From contig DGUF01000120.1 of the NCBI GenBank assembly GCA_002394525.1, positions 1 through 10,159 on the forward strand: a stretch of DNA of 10,159 nt, given 5' to 3'. This DNA comes from Lachnospiraceae bacterium UBA4317 (GTDB lineage: Bacteria; Bacillota_A; Clostridia; Lachnospirales; Lachnospiraceae). A program made the position numbers and the translations under genes. The notes below the pieces were generated by a model, which was not told the origin of the DNA, did no database searches, and was given only the letters and a program-made list of their open reading frames with translations. Positions 1 through 8,219 of this stretch are shown piece after piece; the first letter of the stretch is position 1; each line of letters begins with the position of its first letter.

Positions 1-1732
<1,732 letters not shown>

Positions 1733-2605
1733 ATGTTTGTGGACAATGCCTACTGGCACAACTCAAGAATTGATTTTAAAGACAGGAAACACCCTCTGTT
1801 CGTGGGCAGCTGCGGCACCTACCGCCTGATGACCCTGACCAAGCTGCCGACCCACCGCCCCCGCGGCCGGGTGGACTTCCAGCTGCTCTATGTGGCGGCC
1901 GGAAAGGGACATTTTTATTTTAACGGCAAGGAACACATCGTCCCCGCCGGCAACATGGTGGTCTACCGCCCCAGGGAGGAACAGCGCTACTATTATTACG
2001 GCGCGGACCACACGGAGGTCTTCTGGGTCCACTTCACCGGGAGCAACGTCACCAACATCCTGCGCCAGTACGGCTTCAAGGACAAGGAGCACGTCATCCA
2101 CAGCGGCACCTCCCTGGAATACAACCACATTTTTCAGCAGATCATCGAAGAGCTCAAAAACTGCCGGCCCCACTACGAAGAGGCCTGCATCTACCGCCTC
2201 CACCTGCTCTTCATCCTGCTCAGCCGCCTGGGCGAAAAAAAAGCCCGCCGCAGGTCTCCCCACATGGCGGGCCAGATGAACATGGCTGTCAACTATTTTC
2301 ATGAACACTACAGCGAGGCGATCTCCATCGGCGACTACGCCCAGGAGCTGGGCCTGAGCGTCAGCTGGTTCACCCGGTCCTTCCGGGAATACACCGGCTC
2401 CTCTCCCGCCCAGTACCTGATCTCCCTGCGGATCTCGGCAGCCCAGAGCCTGCTCGAGACCTCCGACCACAACGTCACGGAGATCGCCGAGCTCGTCGGC
2501 TACGACAACCCCCTCTACTTCAGCCGGCTCTTCCGCAAGCAGACCGGCATGTCCCCCTCGGACTTCCGCCGCCGGCTCCAGGCCTGGAACGAGGAAAATC
2601 CCTGA
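1733..2605 (+). CDS. AraC family transcriptional regulator with N-terminal cupin sensor
   Basis: A 290-residue DNA-binding regulator. Residues about 25-160 look like the AraC ligand-binding cupin (GRVDFQLLYVAAGKGHFYFNG and PAGNMVVYRP, followed by EVFWVHFTGS). Residues about 183-282 are the double helix-turn-helix: the first helix pair around ISIGDYAQELGLSVSWFTRSF, the second around NVTEIAELVGYDNPLYFSRLF, closing with the typical FRKQTGMSPSDFRR. Length is normal for the family. The ATG at 1733 has a GGAAGGAGG ribosome site about ten bases upstream. The gene is divergent from the beta-galactosidase and convergent with folD, so the beta-galactosidase is the most likely target. Proteins of this layout usually activate sugar-use genes when a sugar binds the cupin. 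The effector is not readable from sequence. Confidence 0.93.
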   Translation: MFVDNAYWHNSRIDFKDRKHPLFVGSCGTYRLMTLTKLPTHRPRGRVDFQLLYVAAGKGHFYFNGKEHIVPAGNMVVYRPREEQRYYYYGADHTEVFWVHFTGSNVTNILRQYGFKDKEHVIHSGTSLEYNHIFQQIIEELKNCRPHYEEACIYRLHLLFILLSRLGEKKARRRSPHMAGQMNMAVNYFHEHYSEAISIGDYAQELGLSVSWFTRSFREYTGSSPAQYLISLRISAAQSLLETSDHNVTEIAELVGYDNPLYFSRLFRKQTGMSPSDFRRRLQAWNEENP

Positions 2606-2612
2606 GAAAAGA

Positions 2613-2638
2613 CTCCTTTTCAGGAGATGCTCCTTTTT
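2613..2638 (+). terminator. Weak terminator between convergent araC-type gene and folD
   Basis: The two stop codons are only 14 bases apart. CTCCT (2613-2617), AGGAG (2622-2626) and CTCCT (2630-2634) can form either of two short alternative hairpins; the second is followed by a T run to 2638. The stems are only 5 bp and the element overlaps the last codons of folD, so strength is doubtful. Confidence 0.35.
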
Positions 2639-3474
2639 GCCGCCTCGACCACATGACCGATCAGGACACAGGAGGTGACGCTGCCGACGCCGCCGGGCAC
2701 GGGGGTGATGGCCTGGACGACGGGCTCCACCGCCGCAAAGTCCACGTCGCCGGAGATGCCGCCCTTTTCCTCGTCCCAGTTGATCCCGACATCGATCACG
2801 ACCTGGTCCGGATGCGTGTACTGCTCCGTGACACTGTGGAGCCGGCCGGCCGCCGCGACCAGGATGTCCGCCCGGCGGGTGAAGGCCCGGACATCCCTCG
2901 TCCGGGTGTGGCAGTTGACGACGGTCGCGTTCTCATGCATGAGCATCATGGCGACCGGGCGGCCGATGACGAGGGACCGGCCGATGACCGCAACATTTTG
3001 CCCGCTGACGGCGATCCCGTAATGATGCAGGATCTCCATGACCGCCTGGGCGGTACAGGGCGGGAAGCCCGTCTTTGTATTGGTGAACACACCTGCCAGG
3101 GACAGGTCCGTGCAGCCGTCGATGTCCTTGGCCGGGTTGAGCATCTGCCTGGCCTTTTCATTGTCCAGCTGCTTTGGCAGCGGCCGGAACAGCAGGATCC
3201 CGTGGATGGAGTCATCCTCGTTGACCCGCGTCAGCTCCCTGTCAAACTCCTCCTGCGTCACATCCGCCGGCAGGACGACATTGACCACCTCCACACCGAC
3301 TGTCTGCGCCCGCTTGGTCGCGCCGCGCTCATAGGCGAGGTCATCCGGACGCTCCCCGACGCGGAAAATACAGATCGTCGGCGTGATCCCCTGCTGCTTG
3401 AGCGCTTCCACATCCCGCTGCATTTTCACAGTCAGGGCATCCGCGACCTCTTTTCCCTTTAATATTCTGGCCAT
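2620..3474 (-). CDS. folD: FolD-type methylene-tetrahydrofolate dehydrogenase with altered cyclohydrolase residues
   Basis: 284 residues, normal FolD length. FolD normally oxidises 5,10-methylene-THF with NAD(P) and hydrolyses the resulting methenyl-THF. Seen: the substrate-side region with the conserved Tyr (Y48), DIDG (D119 matches E. coli D121), FPPCTAQAVMEIL, the nucleotide-binding GRSLVIGRP, VIDVGIN and TPVPGGVGSVT near the C-terminus. Two residues that matter for cyclohydrolase chemistry differ. The Lys four residues after the Tyr (E. coli K54, human K56) is Ala52, and the Gln of VQLPLP (E. coli Q98, human Q100) is Phe96 in LLFRPLP. I recall similar YERGA/LLFRPLP signatures in clostridial FolD proteins. 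Given fchA 42 bases upstream on the same strand, it may act as a dehydrogenase only. The start has an AGAGAGG ribosome site. Confidence 0.93.
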   Translation of the reverse strand: MARILKGKEVADALTVKMQRDVEALKQQGITPTICIFRVGERPDDLAYERGATKRAQTVGVEVVNVVLPADVTQEEFDRELTRVNEDDSIHGILLFRPLPKQLDNEKARQMLNPAKDIDGCTDLSLAGVFTNTKTGFPPCTAQAVMEILHHYGIAVSGQNVAVIGRSLVIGRPVAMMLMHENATVVNCHTRTRDVRAFTRRADILVAAAGRLHSVTEQYTHPDQVVIDVGINWDEEKGGISGDVDFAAVEPVVQAITPVPGGVGSVTSCVLIGHVVEAAKRSIS

Positions 3475-3490
3475 ATGAACCTCTCTTTCG

Positions 3491-3538
3491 ACTTACTTCC
3501 GGATCGACTGTATGACTTATTTCCGGATCGACTGCATG
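3491..3538. repeat. 24-bp tandem duplication of the 3' end of fchA, including its stop
   Basis: Two adjacent 24-base copies (3491-3514 and 3515-3538) differ at two positions. The right copy encodes the last codons of FchA (MQSIRK and stop); the left copy, downstream of that stop, would read VIQSIRK and a second stop in the same frame. It fills most of the 42-base gap before folD. Confidence 0.9.
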
Positions 3539-4137
3539 ACCCCTGCGTAGATGGCGTCCGCGCGGGGAGGCCATTCGGCCAGGAGGCGGTCCGCCTCTTC
3601 TTCCAGGGCCTGCGCAGTCCCGCGGTCCTTCATGGACTTTGTGTTGATGTAGATATTGAGGGAGGCTGCCTGCATGGCGGCCTTGCACAGGACAGCTCCG
3701 CAGCCGGCGTCGGAGACGGCCAGGCGGGAGCCCTTTTCGGCAAATTCCCCGATGATGCCGATGGCCTCGGCGCAGGCGCGCATGATCTCCATGGGCACGC
3801 CGCAGGCAGTGTTCAGGGCCTCCTCCATGATCCTTTCGCGGTCCGGGTCATCTTTGGGAATCCCGTAGGCTTTGGCCAGGGGCGCGAAGGCCTCGGCGTC
3901 ACCGTCGACCAGGTCCAGGAATTTTTTCCGGAGGCTCTGGGCCCGGACCATCAGGGCCTTGACATCCTCCTCGACGTCCGCGTATTTCTTTTTCCCGACG
4001 GTGAGCTCACCGACCATGTCCCCCAGGGCGATGCCGATGGCGCCGGCCAGGGCGCTGGCCCCGCCTCCGCCGGGCACCGGGGCCGGGGATGCGAGGACTT
4101 CGGTGAAGGAGGTAACTGTATTGTCGATCAATTTCAT
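3517..4137 (-). CDS. fchA: Methenyl-tetrahydrofolate cyclohydrolase (FTCD C-terminal-like, cyclodeaminase/cyclohydrolase family)
   Basis: 206 residues, the usual length for stand-alone FchA. It is expected to interconvert 5,10-methenyl-THF and 10-formyl-THF in the cytoplasm. Seen: the N-terminal folate-binding signature SPAPVPGGGGASALAGAIG (about residues 17-35), a following helix-rich body with LTVGKKKYADVEED and DLVDGDAEAF, and a C-terminal half with the SDAGCGAVLCKAAMQAASLN segment typical of this family. It is mostly alpha-helical with no signal peptide. It is first of two genes on the minus strand, 42 bases before folD, giving an operon for two consecutive steps of one-carbon metabolism. 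The start codon at 4137 has a purine-rich but modest ribosome site (AGGGAAAGGG). A formimido-THF cyclodeaminase role is possible, but no histidine-degradation genes are visible. Confidence 0.9.
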   Translation of the reverse strand: MKLIDNTVTSFTEVLASPAPVPGGGGASALAGAIGIALGDMVGELTVGKKKYADVEEDVKALMVRAQSLRKKFLDLVDGDAEAFAPLAKAYGIPKDDPDRERIMEEALNTACGVPMEIMRACAEAIGIIGEFAEKGSRLAVSDAGCGAVLCKAAMQAASLNIYINTKSMKDRGTAQALEEEADRLLAEWPPRADAIYAGVMQSIRK

Positions 4138-4199
4138 TTATTTTGCCCTTTCCCTGCAGATTGTATGATGCAAAAATGTCTGCTTGTGACTTTTTTTAC

Positions 4200-4208
4200 A
4201 GTATAGCA
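4200..4208 (-). promoter_or_regulatory. Candidate extended -10 promoter for fchA-folD
   Basis: On the minus strand TG-C-TATACT lies about 60 bases upstream of the fchA start, between the PTS terminator and the gene. No good -35 at the right spacing was seen, as is allowed for extended -10 promoters. Confidence 0.4.
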
Positions 4209-4255
4209 TGCCGTCAAAAACATATGCACCTCAATGTGGGCGGAAAAATCAATAT

Positions 4256-4308
4256 GATAAAAAAACAGGTGAAATGCACAGCGCATGTCTGTCCATTTCA
4301 CCTGTTTT
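4256..4308 (-). terminator. Strong intrinsic terminator of the gutM-srlA-srlE operon
   Basis: A perfect 15-bp inverted repeat, AAAACAGGTGAAATG (4262-4276) and its complement (4294-4308). The loop can extend by ACAG/CTGT after one mismatch. Read on the minus strand, the stem runs into TTTTTT, a classic rho-independent layout, 58 bases after the srlE stop. A second imperfect hairpin (4326-4336 with 4348-4358, 10 of 11 pairs) sits between. It separates the PTS operon from fchA-folD. Confidence 0.88.
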
Positions 4309-4365
4309 CATACAGTTTCCGTGGTGATCAAATCCCCTTTAGAGGAAGGGATCTGATCCCGGAGA

Positions 4366-5373
4366 TCAATACAGGCCGATGCTGAATACGAACGCGATCA
4401 GGACCGCGAGAGGGCCTGTGACGATTCTGGAGAAGAGAACCGCGGGGACACCCATTTCGATGGTCTCCGGCTCGGATTCTCCGAGACTGAGTCCGACGGG
4501 GACGAAGTCCGCGCCGACCTGGCCGTCAATGGCGAACAGGGCGGGAAGGGCGTACCTGGCCGGAATGGCTCCGGTCGCGAACTGGGCACCCAGGAGGGTT
4601 CCGACGACCTGTGCGATGACAGCGCCGGGGCCCAGGATCGGGGAGAGGAAGGGCAGGGAGCAGACCACGGAGATCACCAGCATGCCCGGCAGGGTTCCGC
4701 AGAGGGGCGCGATCGTGTTGGCGATGACGTTGCCCAGTCCGCTGGCACTGATGATACCAAGCAGGGTCGATGTGAAGGCCATGAAGGGCAGCACGTTCTT
4801 GATGACCATGTCGATGGTGTCGCGACCGGCCTGGAAGAATTTGCTGACCACTTCGCCGACGACCTTACCGATCCTGACGACGATGCCCTGCTTTTTGCCT
4901 TCGCTGGCCTGACGGATCTCTTCCTTGGCCTGGTCCTTGGTCTTGGGGCCGTCAGTCCTGACAGGCTCTGCGGGCTGCGCTTCCTGGACAGGCTGGGCGG
5001 CTGCCTCGCCGACGACCTCGATGTCCCTCTCCCTGACTGCCGAGACATAGATCTCGGGCTTGATAAAGGCCGCGAGAGGTCCGGACTGGCCGACAGGCAT
5101 CAGGTTGACGGTAAAGATCTTTTTCTTGGGATAGACGCCGCATCTGGCAGTGCCGCCGCAGTCGACGACCGCGATCAGGATCTCATCATCGGGAAGACTG
5201 GTCTTCCATCCGTCCACGGCCTCTCCGCCGCACAGATCTGCAATCTTCTGCGCTACAGGGTGGATCCCGCCGCCGGTGACGCTCAGGATCGTATGGCACT
5301 TAGTTGTGGGAGTCACGACCAGAGGTCCGCCCCATCCACCTTCTCCGGCTTTGATTCTGATAGTGTTGTACAT
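4366..5373 (-). CDS. srlE: PTS glucitol/sorbitol-specific EIIBC component
   Basis: 335 residues, near the usual SrlE/GutE length. It carries the phosphate-transferring IIB domain and part of the membrane domain that phosphorylates the polyol during import. Residues 1-120 are the IIB domain, with GGWGGPLVVTPT, LSVTGGGIHPVA and VVDCGGTARCGVYPKK; Cys72 is the likely phosphocysteine, with Cys78 close by. Residues about 122-165 form an Ala/Pro/Glu/Lys-rich linker. Residues about 185-335 are hydrophobic with several membrane segments and motifs such as LPFLSPILGPGAVIAQ and GQVGADFVPVGLSLGE. The start has a GGGGG-rich ribosome site, and srlA ends 15 bases upstream. The family is certain; the transported polyol could be sorbitol or a relative, since no dehydrogenase is visible to fix it. 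Confidence 0.94.
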   Translation of the reverse strand: MYNTIRIKAGEGGWGGPLVVTPTTKCHTILSVTGGGIHPVAQKIADLCGGEAVDGWKTSLPDDEILIAVVDCGGTARCGVYPKKKIFTVNLMPVGQSGPLAAFIKPEIYVSAVRERDIEVVGEAAAQPVQEAQPAEPVRTDGPKTKDQAKEEIRQASEGKKQGIVVRIGKVVGEVVSKFFQAGRDTIDMVIKNVLPFMAFTSTLLGIISASGLGNVIANTIAPLCGTLPGMLVISVVCSLPFLSPILGPGAVIAQVVGTLLGAQFATGAIPARYALPALFAIDGQVGADFVPVGLSLGESEPETIEMGVPAVLFSRIVTGPLAVLIAFVFSIGLY

Positions 5374-5388
5374 ACTGTCCCCCTTCCC

Positions 5389-5913
5389 TTATGCTTCTTT
5401 ATTCCTGCTGGTCATGCCGATGTAGATCCGCTCTGTCAGGAGACCTCTGATCAGGATGACGATGACGCCGACGATGAAGTAGCGCAGCGCGAGACCTGTA
5501 GTGACATAGCCGGCCTCCTGCAGGCCTGCAGCGATTCCGGTATAGACGAAGAGCTCACCGGCATTGGCATGCGGGAAAAGTCCGGTTACCGGGTGGACGA
5601 AGCTGACTGCCGCGTCATAAAAGGCGGGTTTGTACTTCTCATCCACAAAACGTCCGAAGGTGTAGCACATGGGGTTTCCAAGGAAAAATACGGCCATGAT
5701 CGGAAGAAGTGTATATCTGAGTATCGCAAATTTTGTGATCTTCGCCGCAAAGTTTTCCACTCTCTCCGTACCGACCAGCTTGATCACGGAGTTGACAGCG
5801 GTCATCAGGCAGACAACCGTCGGTATAATGCCGGTCACCCAGCCCATAAAGGTTTCGCCGCCGGCTGTGAACAATGACATGAAGCCCTGCGCAAGATTTG
5901 TAATCAGTTCCAT
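5389..5913 (-). CDS. srlA: PTS glucitol/sorbitol-specific EIIC component
   Basis: 174 residues, slightly shorter than E. coli SrlA (187), the difference being at the C-terminal tail. This integral membrane subunit forms the polyol channel together with the SrlE membrane domain. It aligns along its length with SrlA: GGETFMGWVTGIIP (about 18-31), a membrane segment, RYTLLPIMAVFFLGNPM (about 66-82), GRFVDEKYKP, GLFPHANAGELFVYTGIA (about 111-128), and a final hydrophobic segment before a basic tail. The ATG at 5913 follows GGAGGG at good spacing. An ATG four bases earlier is in another frame and was not used. It is second in the gutM-srlA-srlE order, 154 bases after gutM, with a possible operator just upstream. 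Confidence 0.94.
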   Translation of the reverse strand: MELITNLAQGFMSLFTAGGETFMGWVTGIIPTVVCLMTAVNSVIKLVGTERVENFAAKITKFAILRYTLLPIMAVFFLGNPMCYTFGRFVDEKYKPAFYDAAVSFVHPVTGLFPHANAGELFVYTGIAAGLQEAGYVTTGLALRYFIVGVIVILIRGLLTERIYIGMTSRNKEA

Positions 5914-6067
5914 TCATTCCCTCCTACTATGTAGACATTTGTTACCTGAATCGTGTTTACGTTGCATCTATGCGCGCCGGTATCCAGTCATGGCCCGGGA
6001 TGACCCGATCCGGTTTCACATCCTTCCGAACATGCCGCTCGTCAGAGCGGTAGCGCGAGGAGTCAGA
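5914..6067. promoter_or_regulatory. gutM-srlA spacer with candidate operator and hairpins
   Basis: 154 bases, long for the inside of an operon. GACATTTGTTAC (5934-5945) matches most of the 13-bp repeat at the isomerase promoter and lies just upstream of the srlA ribosome site. GTCAT-GGCCCGGG-ATGAC (5987-6004) and CCGCTC-GTCA-GAGCGG (6035-6050) can each form a hairpin. No clear internal promoter was found. Confidence 0.4.
6031..6050. repeat. 20-bp hairpin repeat, copy 1
   Basis: CATGCCGCTCGTCAGAGCGG, containing a 6-bp stem and 4-base loop, matches positions 7953-7972 at 19 of 20 bases. Both copies lie in noncoding DNA upstream of minus-strand genes (srlA and the SorC-type regulator). Confidence 0.6.
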
Positions 6068-6520
6068 TCACTTCTTCTTTTTTTCCATATATTTTTCCTG
6101 CTCTCTGGTGAGTTCTTTGCCCTGAAGCCTGGCTTCGAGAGCCTCCAGCGCTCTGACATATCCCTGCCAGCGCCTGCGCTCGCCCTTTGTAAATCCCTCC
6201 GCCATTTCCAGGAAGGGATAAATGCTGTTTCCGACCAGCTTCTTTCCCCGGAAGGAGTCCACCTTGTGGAACCTGGACCAGACCCCGATCCCGTCCAGCA
6301 CCTCCGCGCCGGTGATGATTCCCTCGCTGTTGCAGGCGATCATGGCGATGTGTCCGTTCAGGAAGCGCCCTCTTCTCTGGCCGATCCCCACATTACCGAG
6401 TCCATGCACTCTCCGGATGGCCCGGCGGTAATCCTGGATCTGGAGAAAGCCTCCGACTGACTGGACGACCAGAAGAACAAGGATGATCAGGATCATAATC
6501 GAAATCGCGCTAATTTTCAT
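6068..6520 (-). CDS. gutM: GutM family glucitol operon activator
   Basis: 150 residues; E. coli GutM is about 119. GutM proteins are small membrane-anchored co-activators of the glucitol PTS operon. Seen: one hydrophobic N-terminal segment (about residues 5-26), then the family core QIQDYRRAIRRVHGLGNVGIG and RRGRFLNGHIAMIACN (about 28-64), and GIGVWSRFHKV. The C-terminal 40 residues are highly charged and end in a Lys-rich tail, which accounts for most of the extra length. The start codon at 6520 has GGGAG nine bases upstream. It is the first gene of the operon, before srlA and srlE, whereas in E. coli it follows the structural genes. The usual SrlR partner is absent from the window; the nearest regulator is a SorC-type protein. 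Confidence 0.9.
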   Translation of the reverse strand: MKISAISIMILIILVLLVVQSVGGFLQIQDYRRAIRRVHGLGNVGIGQRRGRFLNGHIAMIACNSEGIITGAEVLDGIGVWSRFHKVDSFRGKKLVGNSIYPFLEMAEGFTKGERRRWQGYVRALEALEARLQGKELTREQEKYMEKKKK

Positions 6521-6639
6521 ATTTAGATCTCCCGTCTGTGCTGTATCGGTTTGTACCGGTTCTTTAGACTGACCTGGTGCTTATGATCGAACTGGATGAT
6601 GGGCTGCATTGATTTGTCTCTGTGTATCTATCTGAGAAC

Positions 6640-6668
6640 ATTTTATCCAGTGCATAGAGCAAAATCAA
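6640..6668 (-). promoter_or_regulatory. Probable promoter of the gutM-srlA-srlE operon
   Basis: On the minus strand TTGATT (6668-6663), exactly 17 bases, then TAAAAT (6645-6640), about 120 bases upstream of the gutM start. Boxes are close to consensus and no better candidate was seen in the region. An operator-like palindrome abuts the -35, and GTTCTC, a half-match to it, follows the -10. Confidence 0.65.
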
Positions 6669-6687
6669 GATATTTGTTCTGAACATA
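6669..6687. promoter_or_regulatory. Candidate operator upstream of the gut promoter
   Basis: ATTTGTTC followed by TGAACATAT: TGTTC-T-GAACA is a perfect 5-bp inverted repeat, directly next to the -35 box. The ATTTGTTC half is identical to part of the 13-bp tandem repeat at the divergent isomerase promoter, suggesting the same regulator binds both. Confidence 0.5.
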
Positions 6688-6840
6688 TGTGTAAGTAGTC
6701 CTATTTCTCAGAGTCTTTTCCACTTTTGCTTCTCATAAGGGCATTTTCATGCGTGAATTTAGTCATTTGCATGTATGCATTGTCATAAATAGTTGGATTT
6801 CGACTGTCCATCAGGTCAGGTCAGCTGCTTTGCGAAAAGA

Positions 6841-6934
6841 GATCAGTCCAGCAGCCTCGCCGTCTCCTCGTCTGTAAAGAGGGTGGTGATCAGTCCAGCA
6901 GCCTTGCCGTCTCCTCGTCTGTAAAGAGGGTGGT
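6841..6934. repeat. 47-bp tandem duplication of the 3' end of the SorC-type gene, including its stop
   Basis: Copies 6841-6887 and 6888-6934 differ at one base (CCTCGCC against CCTTGCC). The right copy encodes the last 15 residues and stop of the regulator; the left copy is an untranslated duplicate downstream of that stop. GATCAG at 6935-6940 begins what looks like the junction of a further unit. Confidence 0.92.
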
Positions 6935-7912
6935 GATCAGACCGCCCCTGAGTGCCGCTCGGATGATCTGCGCCTTTTCCCGTCCATAGGCGATCGCGAT
7001 GACCTCCCTGGCGTTTTCCCTGATCCTGTGCAGGTCGCAGGCCACGACCCTCCTGTTAAAGGATACATCCGCGATCCTGCCGTCCGGCTGGAGGAAGCGG
7101 AAGGCGACATCGCCCGCAATTCCCCGGGCCCGCATCTCCTCCACCTCCTCAGCCGTCACATAGCCGCCGCCTATGATCCTGGAATGGTCCATGCCGCCGA
7201 TCCCCAGGAGGGCGATATCAGCGTGCTCCCCCTGGTCGATGATCTCCCTTACCCGGCTGTTGGACAGGACGATCTCTCTCTCCTGCTCGTCGGCGCAGCA
7301 GGCCTCCGCATGAAGGAGGCTGCAGGAGGCCCCGAGCGCCCCGGCCAGATTCGCGGCATTGGTATTGCTGAGGATCGATACCTCCGAGCCCGCGCCCCCG
7401 ACGACGGGAACGATGGAGACATCCGGCAGATGTACCCCGGACACATAGGTGGTCATCTCCGCGATGGACTGGCCCCAGCTCACCCCGATCCGGTCGCCCG
7501 CCTGAATGTGGGAGACCAGGTAGCTGGCCGCCGCCATGCTGACATTGCTGTGGTCGTTTTCCGCGACATTTGGGACCACGGTCACGGCCCGGATCCCGTA
7601 TCTGTCCCGGATGGCCTCCTCGATCTCCGGAGACCCGGCCAGGGGGGAGCTGATCCGTATGCTGACGATGCCCGTCTCTCGGGCCCTCTTGAGGAGGCGG
7701 GAGACCCAGGGCCGGGAGACCCCCAGCCTGTCCGAGATCTCCTTCTGCGACATATCATATAAATAGTACATTTCCGCCGCCAGCATGACCTTTCTGGCAT
7801 TGAGCTCTTCTGTCTGATTCCCTTTCTGATTTCCTTTTTTCTGATTCTCCATGTTCTGATTCTCTTCTTTATGATTCATCTGTTTCTGATCCCTCTGTTT
7901 CTGATTATCCAT
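6890..7912 (-). CDS. SorC/DeoR-type sugar-binding transcriptional regulator
   Basis: 340 residues. Proteins of this family bind operator DNA and release it, or activate, on binding a phosphorylated sugar. Residues about 42-82 are the helix-turn-helix (MSQKEISDRLGVSRPWVSRLL then KRARETGIVSI). Residues about 90-340 are the sugar-phosphate-binding domain, with GDRIGVSWGQSIAEM (about 139-153), VPVVGGAGSE, ADIALLGIGGM (about 231-241), GGGYVTAEE, GDVAFRFL and VIAIAYGREKAQIIRAALRGG. The first 33 residues are an Asn/Gln/Lys-rich repeat not found in the core family. The ATG at 7912 is supported by AGGAGG seven bases upstream, so this extension appears to be translated; Met21 is an alternative start. 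The gene lies between the gut PTS operon and the divergent isomerase operon and is the natural regulator of both. Confidence 0.92.
   Translation of the reverse strand: MDNQKQRDQKQMNHKEENQNMENQKKGNQKGNQTEELNARKVMLAAEMYYLYDMSQKEISDRLGVSRPWVSRLLKRARETGIVSIRISSPLAGSPEIEEAIRDRYGIRAVTVVPNVAENDHSNVSMAAASYLVSHIQAGDRIGVSWGQSIAEMTTYVSGVHLPDVSIVPVVGGAGSEVSILSNTNAANLAGALGASCSLLHAEACCADEQEREIVLSNSRVREIIDQGEHADIALLGIGGMDHSRIIGGGYVTAEEVEEMRARGIAGDVAFRFLQPDGRIADVSFNRRVVACDLHRIRENAREVIAIAYGREKAQIIRAALRGGLITTLFTDEETARLLD
7811..7912 (-). repeat. Degenerate AATCAGAA-type repeat encoding the regulator's N-terminal tail
   Basis: About seven loosely spaced copies of a TTCTGATT-like core (plus strand) encode runs of NQK, DQK and NQ in residues 2-33. 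Copies are imperfect and unevenly spaced, so slippage-based length change is possible but not shown. Confidence 0.65.
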
Positions 7913-7952
7913 TCCCGCCCTCCTGTAACAGAATGACTTCGCTCCTTTGCGG

Positions 7953-7972
7953 CATGCCGCTCATCAGAGCGG
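7953..7972. repeat. 20-bp hairpin repeat, copy 2
   Basis: CATGCCGCTCATCAGAGCGG, one base different from 6031-6050, the change falling in the loop of the CCGCTC/GAGCGG stem, so pairing is kept. Confidence 0.6.
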
Positions 7973-8161
7973 CCTCGCAGTGCGGTCACAGACGCCCGGG
8001 CCGTCCCGCGGCCAGGCATCCGCATGGAAGCGCAGAGACACCGGCTCTATGGCCTGGGCCGTCGCACACGTCTCCACTTTAACATATGTCGATCCCTGTT
8101 TGAACAGGGTTGGACTGCCGCAGCCGGATTTCCTTTTTTCCTGTCTGACAGAGCCCCGGCA

Positions 8162-8219
8162 TTTGCGGCCCTGCTCCGGGAAAACATGACAGCTTTTCCC
8201 GTCCATATTGGTCCGCAAA
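8162..8219. repeat. Nested inverted repeats upstream of the isomerase promoter
   Basis: Outer arms TTTGCGG (8162-8168) and CCGCAAA (8213-8219) enclose a perfect 8-bp inner pair, CGGGAAAA (8177-8184) and TTTTCCCG (8194-8201), with a 9-base loop. It lies upstream of the plus-strand promoter, so as RNA it would only be made from the minus strand or from an unseen promoter. Confidence 0.55.

Larger units (their letters stand above)
6521..6889. other. Noncoding region between the SorC-type regulator and gutM
   Basis: 369 bases with no supported gene. It holds the gut operon promoter and operator-like site (listed separately), a TGCAT-GT-ATGCA palindrome (6768-6779), and an extra copy of the regulator's last 47 bases. 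No convincing terminator for the regulator gene was found. A GCTGCT/AGCAGC stem is possible just after the duplicated copy but lacks a T run. Confidence 0.6.

Noticed and set aside
1763..2470. Long open frame antisense to the AraC-type gene
   Set aside because: Low-complexity Val/Ala/Asp/Gly product typical of a GC-rich antisense shadow; the plus-strand product has full family motifs.
2653..3462. 269-codon open frame on the plus strand over folD
   Set aside because: Asp/Arg/Gly-rich shadow of the folD coding strand with no recognisable domain and no ribosome site.
6841..6940. CRISPR array or attachment site
   Set aside because: Only two adjacent copies without spacers, and they duplicate coding sequence; no integrase or Cas gene is present.
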